From Onchidella celtica (Eukaryota; Mollusca; Gastropoda; Systellommatophora; Onchidiidae), in contig OZ007569.1 of NCBI GenBank assembly GCA_963931925.1, positions 16,851,045 through 16,915,044 on the forward strand: a DNA stretch of 64,000 bases. Reading direction: 5' to 3'. The position numbers and the translations under genes are program-made. Every line of letters starts with the position of its first letter. Within the stretch, counting starts at the first letter, position 1. The notes under the pieces are model-generated. The model was not told the DNA's origin. It searched no databases and saw only the letters and a program-made list of their open reading frames with translations. Below, piece after piece: positions 25,862 through 38,545 of the stretch.

Positions 25862-26079
25862 AATGACACAATTACTCTATTTAAATTTACCGATGGGACA
25901 TTCGAACTGTTCAACGTGGTGATTCAGCACAGTTGTTATGGACTTTGTAAGGGCGAATCGAGGCACAAAGATCAACTGCACATGAAAAGTGTGTACAAAG
26001 TCCATAATTGTGCTTAACCGCCGCGTTGGACAGTTCGAATGTCGAATGATGTAAATCTAAATAGAGTAACATTGTCATT
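25862..26079. mobile_element. Foldback inverted repeat 3
   Basis: Arms 25862-25949 and 25994-26079 are imperfectly complementary over about 86 bp (TTACTCTATTTA, GACATTCGAACTGT, ATGGACTTTGTA shared). Nearly the whole unit is arm, with a 44-bp loop. Confidence 0.85.
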
Positions 26080-26561
26080 CAATCACCTTCCCTATACTAT
26101 CCCAAAAATGACGTTTCTATAAACTAGCCAAAGGCTTTGACCCATGGCACCGCATAGGGTATGACACCGCATTTTATGAACATGGTAGTCAAATGTCAAC
26201 TCGGGAAAGTCAGTCGGCTATGTCAGTGACTTACGTCCTCAACCACTGAGGCGTTGCTTTTTTTTATTTCAACATAAATATCTTGAAAATCCCAATATGT
26301 CCTAATGTAAACGGTGTGAAGAATTGACAAAAAAGAAAAAGTCGTATGTAGCAAACCGCGCGTAAGAAATAATATCCAAACGATACAATGAAACGCAAGA
26401 AAAAAGGGAAGACAAAAAAAATGGCAATATGTCGATGCTGTACCTTTATCAAGTCCAAAAAAAAAAAAAAAACCCACAAAAACATCAACAACAACCGAAA
26501 AACATAATGCAAAACTAAACAGATAAAACAATCGAACAATAAAAACATGAAGAATATTTAA

Positions 26562-27010
26562 TACTAGCTGGGTTCCCCGGCCCTGCCCGGGATAAATCGG
26601 TTTGAATATTGGTTTCAGTTCTGGGTGGTTATTATGGACCTGCTTCATCTTGCCTGTTCCTATTTGGTTATTTTATTTTTATTTGTTTGTTTTTAAATAA
26701 GTCTTACTGCTCTGCCTTTGTGAGTTGACACCCTGCGCATCCCGTACAATAGCATGATCTGCGCACGGGTTAGTGTGTTTGATAGTGAACACATCGCAAG
26801 AAGTGATAACGAAACCTTAAAATGGCGAACCATGACTCGAAATAGATCTAAATGGTGACGAAACAATTAATTTCCAATAAAAAAAAAAACTACACTGATT
26901 TGAGACTTCTATTAAAAACTGTGCACCATTACATCCATTCTGATGCCACATATAAAATTTGAAGTCTGAGTCCCCCCGAGAAGCAAAAGGCCTCCCATCT
27001 CCTATGTAAT
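26562..27010 (-). repeat. Interspersed repeat C, uninterrupted copy
   Basis: It starts TACTAGCTGGGTTCCCCGGC and is the reverse-orientation counterpart of 11385-11646 joined to 14245-14385. It serves as the empty-site reference for two insertions. Class unknown; the terminal words recall Penelope-like or LINE ends but this was not verified. Confidence 0.8.
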
Positions 27011-27249
27011 TTCCAATAGGAATTTTGAAAGTACCTAGTAAAGGTAAACTAGTTGTTATATATATTTGAGGAAACATGGTTAACGAAGTCAACAACTGTT
27101 GTTTTCTGTTGTTGCCGGTATGGAACAGATGTGGGTCTAATTGCAGCACAAAATGACGGCATAGCTTTTATGTGGTTACTGAGCGGCCATGGATAAGTGA
27201 CACCGTTGGGACAGATGTATTTCATGTCTCTGATCCTTCTCTTTCTCAC

Positions 27250-27391
27250 TCCTCCACCCCTCCCCATCTGTGTGTGTTCGCGGGCGCGCCTCTTCCTCTA
27301 TCTGTCTGTCCCATTCTCTCTCTCTCCCTTCTTTTCCTTGCTCTCTCTGTCTGTCTCTCTCTTTTTCTGTACTATTCTCTCTCTCTCTCTC

Positions 27392-27440
<49 letters not shown>
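27250..27440 (+). repeat. CT-rich microsatellite
   Basis: Broken CT, GTCT and C-rich patches lead to continuous CT at 27376-27437. Confidence 0.95.
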
Positions 27441-27635
27441 GCCATTGCCTTACTTTTTCCCCACACGCGCCTTTGCCATATTTTATGTGGATTCATCCCT
27501 TGCGCTCCATAGCTGGGCACACCCTGGTTCAATTTCAGTGTAGTTTTCTGTGAAGCTTCAAGTGTTGTAAAAGTAGGATTGAGTCTTGCCAATACATAAT
27601 TATACTTGCAAGAAAAGTGCTTGCAACCCGTCTCT

Positions 27636-27712
27636 CTGTCTCTCTGTCTCTCTCTCTTTTCTTTCATCCTCCCCCTTCCTCCTCTTCTCTCTCCCCCCCC
27701 CCCCCCCCGTCA
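27636..27712 (+). repeat. CT/C-rich tract
   Basis: CTCTGTCT repeats and an 18-C run. The tract abuts a truncated LINE. Confidence 0.9.
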
Positions 27713-27722
27713 CTTTTTAAAG

Positions 27723-27905
27723 TAGCGCAAAAAACGAAACCGCGCGGAACGTGGAGAAGAGCCAGAGAAAATGATGTGCAACGAAGCGGAAAGACTTGGA
27801 ATAATGTAAAGAGGCTGGCCCATGATAGAGAGGGATGGAAAGTGTTTGTTGGTGGCCTATACCCTGATCCAGGGTGAGAAAGGCAATGATGATGATGATG
27901 AAAAA
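27723..27905 (+). pseudogene. 3'-terminal fragment of a non-LTR retrotransposon ORF
   Basis: The frame ending at the TGA 27875-27877 reads RGTWRRARENDVQRSGKTW then NNVKRLAHDREGWKVFVGGL. This is the pattern of LINE ORF2 C-termini (GRP..TWRR......G.TW.....LA.DR..WR..V..L). A (GATGAT)n tail follows directly, as in RTE/jockey-type elements. Only about 45 codons remain, so it is strongly 5'-truncated at the C-run. Confidence 0.72.
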
Positions 27906-28245
27906 ACGAAACGGAAGAAATTTAATATTCACGGATGCATTATCGTAATTAATTCCTGATTATGAATATTTCATGCTCTTCGCTCATTGTTTTCCTTTTT
28001 AATCTATAGCTGGAGTGTCCCAGTAATGGCTTCCCCCCCCCCCCCCATTAAATGGCCTGTTACATTCTGATGTGAGATTATTAATGAGGCCCATCATTGG
28101 CCTCCCCGAGCTATATTTTGGATATTTTATTGTGTATACACAACTTCTAAAGAGACACTGAAGATGTAGATACGAAGTGTTTATTCGCCGATAATTGGGT
28201 AAGGGATGTTTATTTTGGAAAAAAATTCTTCACATTTATACAGGA

Positions 28246-28314
28246 TCCGCAAAAGCGTAGTGATTAGCATCTTCGCCTGTAATCGGGTGACTGCGGTTCG
28301 ATTCTGAGGCGGGG
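28246..28314 (+). other. tRNA-like sequence, Asp-like body, probable relic
   Basis: GCGTAGTGATTAGCATCTTC resembles the D arm and GCGGTTCGATTC the B box of tRNA-Asp. The anticodon position would read GTA, the anticodon stem needs an 8-nt loop to pair, and the acceptor stem does not pair fully. It is more likely a tRNA pseudogene or SINE head than a functional tRNA. Confidence 0.4.
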
Positions 28315-29606
28315 TTGTTTTTTGTTTGTTTTTAAAAATAAAATTCTGTTTTATTAGGAATCAATCGGTTTAATTTTGTTTAATCCAACAACAATATTAG
28401 AGGATAAATCCAGTTTTTTTTTTTGTATTTTTTTTTTGGTATTTAGTCCATACTGGCGGATAAACCCGGGCCGGTATTGTTGGCGGATAAACCTGGATGG
28501 TACCTGCCGATAATGTTGGCGGATAATGGCAGCCACGTAGATATTTTCTAATTTTGTCAGTGTGACAATGATTGGGGGCCATCCAGTCAAGTACATATGC
28601 TCGGGGGGCGCGGCGCTGGGGGGAAGGGGGAGGGTGAGGAGGTTTCCCCCGGCTTACGAAACAAAAAAGTGTGCATAGGGGGGTCGGGGTGTAGGGGAGC
28701 GTGCTTACACTTTGCTAATGGTCGTAGTGAATTTCGAAAAAAAAAAACAGTTGGTTTGATTTACTTTTTGTTTTCAGCAAATTAAGTGTTTGGATTACAT
28801 AAAAAACATGTTTCTAATGAAACAGAAAAATGTCACACAGCAGTTTAAGCTTTTGAACAGCCGGATCGGACACTGGCCATTCCAATGGTTGTGCCCCAAA
28901 AAGAAGAAAAAAAGATGGTGGAAGCCAAGCATATGGAAAGCATAATATAATATTTGGCATGCGCGCTTTATGGGTGACGCCTGATGAGATTGTTACATTG
29001 CTCTGCTTCTTTCGGCAGTAAGCAAAAACACAACTACACAGCTGACGCTGTTTCAAGTTTCTTTTCATCGCTCTATTATTCGCATTTTTGAATTTTCTGA
29101 AAACTCTTTTTACCTAGTCTGTCAGTGGCACGTGTATTTTAAGAAACAGTCGCGGGTGCCAATCTGCTTCACTGCGCAGCTGCCACGTTAATTTTCAAAT
29201 CATGGCTCTCGTGTCCTAAATCCGCGCGAAGTGCACCGGAAAACGCACCTCTGTTGACGCCGGTGCGAGACAGCGTGACTGCTGCACTCCAGAAGTGGCG
29301 CGTGGATGTAGGCGTGTTTCCGGCGTCTCGACGTCCTTCAGCAGTGTAATGGGGCATTTAGTGGGTCAACGTTTTCTTTTCTTTCATTTTTCCCCTCTTC
29401 TGTGATTACTTTTCTTCGGTTTGTTTCTTCTGTCTTTCTTTCCATTTTGTATTCTGTTTTATACACTTTATCCCCTCCTGTCTCTTTCACAAGGGCGGGC
29501 GCGTCAAAACTTGTTTTTGAGTCAGATGGCGGACAGAAAGACCTGGCGCACTAAGACAAAACAGACTTGACCAGTACGTTGCATTGAGGCTGACACAGAC
29601 TGCACT
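28315..29606. other. Unassigned, with a short GGCGGATAA repeat
   Basis: TTGGCGGATAA-like words recur near 28453, 28481 and 28516 (period about 30 bp). G-runs lie at 28602-28700. No gene seen. Confidence 0.4.
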
Positions 29607-29924
29607 AATAGGCCGTGGGACCAAAATCCTAGCTAGTCTCTAAAGTAAATTTCGTTACGCACCCCCTAGGGAAAATCTAGGTATGGTTTTAATGTTCCCA
29701 GTAACCATCTTTGACTAAAAATCAAATGTTGTCATCCATAACTGTGCATATTAATAAGTTATTTTTAAAAAATAACAATGTTTTATGTAACATCTGTATT
29801 TTTGCATGTTTGTTTCGTTTTACATAATTATATATTTCACAGAGCTTGCATGCAAAAAATCAGCTTATTCCCTGAGGTGCGTAACGGAATGACAAGCTAC
29901 AAGTTTGGTCCCACGACCTATAAT
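29607..29924. mobile_element. ~318-bp inverted-repeat element
   Basis: ATAGGCCGTGGGACCAAA (29608) pairs with its near-exact reverse near 29905-29923, and TTCGTTACGCACC (left, to 29663) with GGTGCGTAACGGAA (right, from 29876). Arms of about 50 bp enclose AT-rich DNA. Confidence 0.75.
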
Positions 29925-30504
29925 CTCTGAATACGTAACGGATCACTTGAAGTCTCTCAACAGAATTCCGCGTGCGCACAGTGCAGTAACTTTCCCCTTT
30001 GTCGCATGACCTTTTTTTTTCTCCCCACCCGATTTGTAAATCGCTGAGCTAGGACTGGATGATTACGACGTATATTAAGACGAGATCGAAAAGTTAACCG
30101 ATTAGATCTTCCTGGCGCAAAGACTACAAGATAATAATTATACCCTTTGCGGATGTTGGTAAGTCAAATAATTTAACCAAAATCTCAGTCAACATCGTAC
30201 CGTAGTGCTCGTAGAGAACTCTCCACAGACCGCCAATACCGTTATTTTGTCGCCTATCCCCATCACCATTTATCATCCTGCGACATTCCGAATGGCAGAG
30301 ATTCCGCTCTCAAGCTGATATCTGCATTTCAGTCTAGACTCAAAATGTTTTCACGCGAGCAGTCACAGAATCACTTCATTCCACCACTGAAATAAACCGC
30401 GCTGTCAAAATGTTGATATTGGCTCCAAAATTTATTCGGCAAAGTTGCTGTCTGTTGCCGTCCGTTTGATTTTTCTTTGCGCTCTTCGTTCAAAACTAGT
30501 TCAG
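29925..30504. other. Unassigned
   Basis: No gene or recognised repeat copy is seen up to the minisatellite. Confidence 0.4.
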
Positions 30505-30980
30505 TGTTTCATTTCTCGTGTGATTCCGTTGGTTTAGGCAGGTTCTGCAAGTGTTTTCCTTGTGTTTCATTTCTCGTGTGATTCCGTTGGTTTAGGCAGG
30601 TTCTGCAAGTGTTTTCCTTGTGTTTCATTTCTCGTGTGATTCCGTTGGTTTAGGCAGGTTCTGCAAGTGTTTTCCTTGTGTTTCATTTCTCGTGTGATTC
30701 CGTTGGTTTAGGCAGGTTCTGCAAGTGTTTTCCTTGTGTTTCATTTCTCGTGTGATTCCGTTGGTTTAGGCAGGTTCTGCAAGTGTTTTCCTTGTGTTTC
30801 ATTTCTCGTGTGATTCCGTTGGTTTAGGCAGGTTCTGCAAGTGTTTTCCTTGTGTTTCATTTCTCGTGTGATTCCGTTGGTTTAGGCAGGTTCTGCAAGT
30901 GTTTTCCTTGTGTTTCATTTCTCGTGTGATTCCGTTGGTTTAGGCAGGTTCTGCAAGTGTTTTCCTTGTGTTTCCTTCGT
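30505..30980 (+). repeat. 58-bp minisatellite, eight copies plus a partial
   Basis: Units start at 30505, 30563, 30621, 30679, 30737, 30795, 30853 and 30911; a partial ninth starts at 30969 and diverges after TGTTTCC. The eight units look identical by eye (TGTTTCATTTCTCGTG start, TGCAAGTGTTTTCCTTG end). Since 58 is not a multiple of three, it cannot encode a periodic peptide in one frame. Confidence 0.97.
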
Positions 30981-31095
30981 AATTGCTTCTTCTCGTTGTT
31001 GGTTTTTTTTTTCTTGTCATTTTTATTGATGTTCATCATTTTCCTTCTTCCTATTGTGTCGTACTAGGTGAGTGATTGGTGGGTGCTTGTTTTCA

Positions 31096-31262
31096 CCAAT
31101 ATGTTAAAATTATATGAATGTATTTAATTCTATGTTAAACTTGACAGCTCTGAAAACGAAATACAAATTAGGAAAGTGTACCCAAACAGACCGTGAAGGG
31201 CGGAAAAGTGGCTGTTATCGTGCCCGGGCGCTGTGAAACCCAAACTCAAAACTCAAACTCAG
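31096..31262 (+). mobile_element. LINE 3'-end-like repeat B, copy 2 (5'-truncated)
   Basis: It begins at ATGTTAAAATTATATGAATG and continues to AAACCCAAACTCAAAACTC, lacking the first 70 bp of the other copies. Confidence 0.8.
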
Positions 31263-33486
31263 AGCTGCTGATATGGGCTCTTTCTGTTCTGTTTTTCCCT
31301 TATATTCTGTCCATTGTGATTGTCTTGCTTCTTCCTAGTACAATACCACCGTTATCATGTCCACGTGCCTTTTCCAAACTCAAACCTTGTCCCACTTTCT
31401 CTTCTTGTCCTCATTCCCCCATTTAAAAAAACAACAACAACAAAAATGAAATGGCTATTTGGCATGACGTGTGGCCAAACTAATTGGATTTGGTTTCCAC
31501 AGTGAATTTTTGGGGGGAGAAAGTGCAAGGGCTAGAGTTAGGGTTACGTTTCACAAGTTGGCTACACAAACATTTTCACTGGCGAAATAGCCAGGGTAGA
31601 ATTTTTGAAAGACATTGGTCACAATGTGGTCACCAAAACAAACCCAACAGTCAGTATTTAGGCTGCCTGGCCAATATGATCACTGCCGCGCACACCACCC
31701 AACCGCTCCTCCCGATATCGAAAAGATGTTCTACCTTTGTTAATACTCTGCCTATTCCATACAAGTGTCAGATTCGGAAAAACCTGTCTTCCGTTGGCGT
31801 CACATCCAGTTTCGTGCCAAGGATTATTCTCAAAGCAAACTCTCACCATTTTGTCTGTGCCCCCTTGCCCAGCATTTTGTCAACGTCAATGCCAAATCTG
31901 CGCTGCGGCCAGAGTTTGTCTTAAGCTTGTTATACTTCTGTGGGGTTTGTTTGTTTCTATCGCCGGACTCTAACAATCTATACCCCCTTCCCTTTGTTTT
32001 TTGTTCGGCCATTTTCACTTACGCCTGTGTGCTGGACATCTGTTTTCTCGTGCAGTTGTCCGTAGCATTGGCGATTAGATCTAGCAACCTGGTCACCCCG
32101 AAACACCATATTTCGTGACACAGTGTCGACAGCGCAGTGTTTTATTATCATTTTAAACCTGGGGCACATGGCTATTAATTACCAGCCTTCGCCGCGCGCG
32201 GGGTAGTTTGTTTTACGATAAGCTCGAATTTATCCTTGCATTGAATTGTTACTTCATTGTTATCGTAATTGTAATTGTCTCAGAATAATTATCTCGTTCT
32301 CCAGAGAGGATAATGATTGAAAAAAACGACAACAATAGAAAACACGCTTAATCCCATGAGATTGGCTTAACCATCGTATCTCCTTTTTCTTTTTCTTTTG
32401 GTTATCCTTTAGTGACATGATTTTTGCATCAGTGTCCGATAGCTTATCTGGAGTTTTACAGGAGAACAAGGGAATGGGAAGTTTTTGCAAGAAGCGTAGG
32501 CTAATCCATCCACAGAGTCCCACTGATAATAATTGGCATTGAAGGCTGGCATGAAGTTTGATACGATGAGTGCAGCATCTGCAAGCTACCCCCTGCCCTT
32601 CCCCGTTGCTTGTTATACTGGTGACTGAGCACGTGTTCACTTCTTTTTTCATTTAATTGTTGTCGTTCGCCAGAGTGACCTCGCCCTCCCTTCCTTGTGA
32701 GTCGTTTTTTTCCTCGTAAATATTAGTATGTTCCCGAACATTCGATAACGTTGTGGATATAGATGTTTACGCCAGATTTGGCCTTGAGTGATGTAACCTG
32801 GTGACGTATTGATATGTGATTGGTTAGTTTGTGTGTTTCGGGCGAAGGCAGAGGTCAGATTAATTTCGGGAATTTTCTACAGAAATACCTATATATATGG
32901 ACCCATGTGAGTGGTTGGTCGGTGAGTAATTGAGTTTTCCTTCTCTGTGGCGTAGGATATTTACTTGTTCGTTGGTGCCTTCCTAGTATTTTATTGTTAA
33001 GATACAGTTATTAAACTTTAGTATTATTTAATCGATCGTCGGATCTCGTGTTTTTTATTCTACAGCTGTAATAGTTTCGTTTTCTAAAGGGTTGTAGTTA
33101 GATCTACTAACTCCCCCCTACTATAACGTGCTAGAACAACCTCAGCTGTTACAATGAGTGATTTAGAAACATGCAAACGCCTGTCACTCGATATAGCCCC
33201 ATTCTCCGTCCTCACACACCAAGAAGTGGCAAAAGGTTTTAGGTTTACGGACATTGTGACACGGCATTGACCATGAAAAATGTATGTCATGCTGTCGTGT
33301 AAAAAAAACCCAACAAAAAACCTGCCAATCGGCCACTGCTTTACTGCCACAAGAAGCTCAGAATCCACCCTCTCTCCCCCCCCCCCCCCTTCCCCAATAG
33401 TCAGTCACTCCGAAAGGAGTAACTTTTTCTTTTTGTTTCAAATTAAACGGTAAATTATTTTATGGAACCAGTGGGAAAAGATCAAT
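31263..33486. other. Unassigned 2.2 kb
   Basis: Open frames up to 146 codons overlap on both strands near 31480-31925, but none shows a recognisable domain or splice context, so no gene is called. Confidence 0.35.
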
Positions 33487-33745
33487 TATACAACTACAAA
33501 TTCTTTTCAGCATTTACCATTGAAGAATCCACCGATATCAAAAACACATAGCTAATAACCAAAAGCTATTGTACAACTACACATGCCTTTAAGCGTTTAC
33601 CCCTGAAGGATCCACCGGTATCAAAAGCACACAGTTCATAACCGGAAGCTGCCCTATTGTACAACTACAAAAGCTTTTTTTCTCGTTGAAGAATCCACCG
33701 CCCTCGAAAGCACGGTAATTAACAACCAAAAGCTGGTCTATTGAA
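33487..33745 (+). repeat. ~85-bp degenerate tandem, three units
   Basis: TTGTACAACTACA, GAA(G)GATCCACCG and AACCAAAAGCT recur in order at 33487, 33570 and 33658. Confidence 0.75.
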
Positions 33746-33964
33746 TGGCTACAATAATTATAACAATGAAAAACAACATTGTGCAGTTTATGCCACAGCA
33801 GACTTGCCAACTACCCCTTGTTTTGCAGGACTGTCCTGCGTTTAGTGTAAAAGGCCACAGGAAAGAGGTAATTGTTTTCCTGCCACGTTCGAGGATAAAA
33901 GGCTGGTCCAATTGACTGCAAGACAGTGGCGACAGTAGCCATGCTATAATGAGTTTACGATGGG

Positions 33965-34090
33965 TATGTTGCGACCTTAGTTCGTGTTTGTTCCAACTCC
34001 ACTGTTTGCAGTCAGCACAACGGAAAAATTCGATTTTAAGCGCCTTCGGCTTTCGTGTTATGATAAGGAATTCGAATAAATCGAAATCTA
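33965..34090 (+). repeat. Dispersed repeat F, copy 1
   Basis: CGACCTTAGTTCGTGTTTGT with the following TCCAACTCCAC, and AGAATTCGAATAAATCG-like sequence, match 49788-49900. Confidence 0.7.
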
Positions 34091-35199
34091 CATACTACAA
34101 GATCTCCACTTTTTCAGAAAATGGGGGTAGAACAAAGAAGGACCAAGGTCCTGGTTTTTTCTCTGGAAATTATGACTAACAGTGTCAGTTTGCCTTTGTA
34201 CGGCATAGGTTTACTTGCCCTTTGGGGTGACCTTTATTGAAGTGGTCATAATAGACCTGGCCGGTCTGCGATTGGATATACATGTGTAATTACTATGTTA
34301 GACCGGGAAAAGTATCTAATCAAGTCTTTTGAACCAGCTTATCAATCAGTATCCCATATCTGCCATTTCCCATCCAGCGCCATGAACTTTCCTGCCCATT
34401 TTGGCTCATCCCATCCTGTGGCACTGATTTAATAAGGAAGAATTCGCGCAAAAAAACCACAAAAAAACAACGGATGAAAGTTCCAGCAGTGCGCCCACGG
34501 GGCCAAAATGGTAATTAACCCATAACACGATGGCCCTGCATGTTGCGTCATACATGCAGTCTGTGTCAGTGGCAATAACAGTAATGGCATTGGAATGAAA
34601 TCTCATCACGATTTCTAATGGCTGGATGGATTTTATGTGGCGGCATCCTTCAGACGGATTACCGAGAAGAAGCGTATAAAATCTGTCGGTTTTTTTTAAA
34701 ATAGACATTTGCTATTAACGGGGGCGCAGGCCATGGCCTAAGGCAATGTCGTTAACCTTGTAGTACCCAGAAAAAAGATTGTGTTGTTACCTTGCCCTGA
34801 AAACTAAGAACTCGCTTAACTGGTTTACGAAAGTCAAATGAATGATGAAAGGTAAAAGTTACTATTTATCAGGAAAAATGTATTTACTAATAAACAAATG
34901 AAACGTATTTTTATAACAGAGAACGCGCAGAACAATATATGGTGGTAGGACCCAAATATGTAACACTGGGCAGTTGAGGGTTAAACCTATTTTTTATTAA
35001 TACAGAATAACAGATTTAATCATTAACATAATTCGTCACCGACTGCCATAGCTCACCGAGTCAAGTCCGTTTTATGTGAGTTGTGGATTATGGAATGAAA
35101 AGGCACATTGCACGTTAGTGCCACTGAAACAAACACGTGTCGCTAGATGATTCAAAGTAAATTCAAGTCTGGGTCAAAAAAGGAGGCGGAACGGACTTG
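34091..35199. other. Unassigned
   Basis: No gene, array or repeat copy was recognised. Confidence 0.35.
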
Positions 35200-36370
35200 A
35201 CGATTAGTGAAGATCATGTTGTAGTCATCCTTTTACTTTGCTATTGTTAAAGAATACCAGTTAGACATTTCCTTTAGGTGATCTTATCCAGGTTATAATC
35301 ATTGTCTTCGGGAATGAGGATGAGCGGTGACCAAGGCGGTACTGACACTGTGTATCACCAGCCCTACTACGATTGGTCTAGCCTAGAGGCAAGGTGTTCG
35401 CCTCCCATGCTGAAGGTACCTGGCACGATCCCCGGTCGGTGCAGACATGTTGGAATTTTTTTTTTCTTTTCGGGGAGGGGGAATTCGTCTCCCTGAGCCT
35501 GTGGTACGTCTGTAGTGCTTGGTCTTTTCGGATAAGGACGAAAAACCCGGAGGGCCCATCTGCAGGTTATGCACGTTCCCAGGGCATCTGCCTTGGCAAA
35601 ATTCTAAATAAAAAAACAAAAAAACTAGGGCTCTAATTCCTACCATAGCAAGAAAAATAAAAATAAGAAAAGAGGTGTAAATGTAAAGGGCAGGAACCTC
35701 CTAAAATAAAGAGCTAAATACAGTCGTACTACCATTTTTAACTTTCATTCTGTAATCACCGCTTTACTTGCTTTTGTCGGAGAAATTACCGTTGATTATG
35801 TTATCCTCGGGAATAAGGTTGATCTGCGACCAAGGCAATAGTAACGCAATGTGTCGCCAGTCGCACCGCGATTTGTAAATTTCATTCTGTACTCACAGTT
35901 TTACTTACTGTTGTGGAAACATTTCGAAACATTTCCTGTAAGCTGTCTTATCCAGGGCACATTCAAATTTGTTCTCCTGAACAAGAAAGGTCTGTTCTTC
36001 GTCCAGTATCAACACGGTTTTTCACTTATCGTATGACTGGTGAAATTCATTCTTGTAGTCCGGGTTTTACTCGTTTCTATCGCAGTATAACAATGTAGTC
36101 ATCTCCTATACCCTTCATTAACCAGGGCATATTCTGCCCCCTTGAATAAGGCATACCTGCGCTCAATCCAGCCTTAACACAGTTTATCACCGTACGATTG
36201 GTGATGTTCATCTTGTAATCAAAGTTGGACTGGTTTTTCAAGTTCATTTCGGAATCGGCATTTTACTTGCTTTTGACGGAGTACAACCATTTAAATATTT
36301 CCTCCCTTTACGCAATCTTACCCCGGGTACATTTATCCCCGTGAATGCGGAAGCTCTTTTGCTGAATCCA
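35200..36370 (+). repeat. ~140-190-bp degenerate tandem array split by a SINE
   Basis: TTTTACTTGCTTTTG.CGG-like anchors at 35232, 35760, 35899, 36064 and 36254, together with TTATCC.GG, GAATAAGG and CG(A)TTGGTGA words in constant order, show a diverged tandem array. The 528-bp gap between the first two anchors is explained by the inserted SINE. Confidence 0.75.
35372..35640 (+). mobile_element. SINE family 1, copy 3, degraded
   Basis: CTAGAGGCAAGGTGTTCGCC (A-box region), a damaged B box, GACATGTTGGAA and CGGATAAGGACGAAAAACCC follow the order of the copy at 10236, but the 3' third is missing and A-rich DNA follows. It interrupts the tandem array after CGATTGGT. Confidence 0.8.
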
Positions 36371-37916
36371 GTCGTGTCCAGATAAGGATATTGGCAGGTC
36401 AAGCTATGGGAATGGACCGAAAATCGATGTGAGTGCGAGATGAGAAAAGATTAAGGACCTAGCTCTGTAACCCTGGTTAGTTCTGTCTTATCCCGTCTCC
36501 ATTTTTAGGGATTTATCCTATTTTATTTGGTTCTATTTTTAGGGACCCTAACTCTTATTACTTGTGTTGTATCAGTCTTCATTTATAAGAGTTGTTTTTG
36601 TTTTTTTTAATTTCATTTTGTTTCATTCTATTTTAGGAACCCATAACTCTTTACTTCCGTCTAATCGGTCTCCATTCTTTGGGATTTATTTCATTTCATT
36701 TCATTTTGTGGTCTGTCATTTTGTTCTATTTTCTTTACTTTTTCCTGATTTTAAGGACTTGACCCTAGTTGCTCCTGTTGTATTAGACTGGGCTTCATTT
36801 ATTGAGGTGTGATAAATGTTTGTGTGATGATGCGTAAATGTGTGCACCATGCATACTATATTCGGAACAATCCACCTGGTGCCTGATGCTCTACATTTTG
36901 GACAATATCTCCTGTATCAAAGAGTCAGTTTTACATGATAACATGTCACTCATTCATTCGTTCGTTCATTCATTCATTCATTCTTTATTTATTTATTTAT
37001 TTCACATGACATTCACTTTGAGTAGGTTTCAAAATTTTTAGGTGTAGGCTTTAGAGGGTTAAACGTACTCTGAAGGAGAATGTCCCTCATGAGATAATAA
37101 ATTGATTCTTGTCTTATTTTCATGGACCTGTTTTATTAATTTTTTTAAAAAATATAGTTTATTTCATATTTTATCTTATTTCTCTTCCCCCCCCCCCCCA
37201 CCACACACACACACACATGTAATACATGTGGACGCAACTCTTGGGCTTGGAGTGGTGTAATGTATGCAAGGTGTCGAAAATTGAAATACATTCTAGAGAG
37301 TACAGTTCATAATTTCGAGAAAATTCCAGTAATGTGGTTCATAGGTTATGCTGATGCGATTTTTTTTTGGTCTGCACTTTTTTTTTTTTTTAAACACATA
37401 GGTGCCTTTCATTTTCAGCGTTTTGGAAAGTAGGATTCGATACGACTTTCTGAAGGGTCACCATATCGCTAATTTGGTCAAATTACTGCATTGTGATGTT
37501 TTGTTTGTTCACTTGTCATAATAATATAACGTAGTGTCAGTACCGCTCCTTACATTAGTATTTAAAGTTCAGTACAGGCCGATTTCACGGGCATACTGGC
37601 GTCCCATAGATGTTGAGACTGTTCGAATAAAGGTGGCAATTGTCTTCCTCAGAGCTCACCTTAGCCGATCGAGATTTTTGTCTACCCTCCTAGTCCGTTT
37701 GTAGACATTTATAATTATGTGTTCATAAAAATCTGACATAATTATATCGTCACTGCTCTACGATAATGGCATATGCCAGACCCATGCGAGAGGACAACTG
37801 ACGGTTCATTGCTTTCCTGAGCATGAGGGTCATTAGCTGACATTAGAAGAAAAAGAAGTGTGTAAACGGGAAAATGCAATATAATCCAAGATAACTATAA
37901 TGGCATAAGTCACGAA
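36371..37916. other. Unassigned, with ATTC/TTTA tetranucleotides
   Basis: (ATTC)n then (TTTA)n lie at 36948-37001 and C-run plus (CA)n at 37187-37216. No gene. Confidence 0.4.
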
Positions 37917-38037
37917 ATGGGCTGTTGTTATCGGACCGTTGTAATTTACGTAGTAAGTTACAACTGAATAGTGAACACAGCTGAGTATTTTGTATGCTCG
38001 GCTTTGTAATAAGATTGCTATCCTCTTATCAACAGCC
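37917..38037 (+). mobile_element. Short MITE-like repeat D, copy 1
   Basis: GGGCTGTTGTTAT at the left and ATAAGAGG...CAACAGCC at the right form short imperfect inverted ends. The middle GTGAACACAGCTGAGTATTT and GCTTTGTAATAAGA are shared with 54792-54912 and 55860-55976. Confidence 0.65.
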
Positions 38038-38545
38038 GTCAAATGACTTGAAAAGAAAAAGTCTTATCTTAATATCCCAAAAAGTGTCAAAAATGACTTA
38101 TGCCATTGTCGTAGTGCAGTGATGAATGTGCAGATTTACAGCTAGGTTCAGACCTGTCTCAGGTGGTTTCAGGCTATTTCGAGCCTTCGAACAATTTTCC
38201 AGTTCCCACCTATCTTGAAGGAACAGAGAAAACGCCGTGAAACAAAACATAGGGTAATTTGCAGTTGTACACAAACACTTTATAATTCATTTCCAATACA
38301 GAATCAGCACATTTTATTCTGTCAAGTACACTTTTATTTGAATAAACAAACCCTCTCTTCATCATAATCAAAGAGTTATAATAATAAAAGTCATACTGAT
38401 GAACATACAAGGATAGCAGTAATCAAATAATTTGATGATGAGAATTAATGATAGTATCAATAATGTCCGAAGTATAATTGGACTCTTTTTCTGTTTTAAA
38501 ACATGGAAATTGAAGTGCATTTGGCCGAAAATTCACTTGACTGAT

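Noticed and set aside
28246-28314. Functional tRNA gene
   Set aside because: Acceptor and anticodon stems do not pair properly, although A- and B-box-like words are present. Kept only as a low-confidence relic.
30505-30980. CRISPR-like array
   Set aside because: Units are contiguous with no unique spacers, and the DNA is animal. It is a minisatellite.
31096-31262. Repeat B as a host gene exon because of its conserved wording
   Set aside because: Four dispersed copies with a fixed 3' end show it is a repeat.
31484-31924. 146-codon open frame
   Set aside because: No recognisable motif, an equally open overlapping frame on the other strand, and no splice or repeat evidence.
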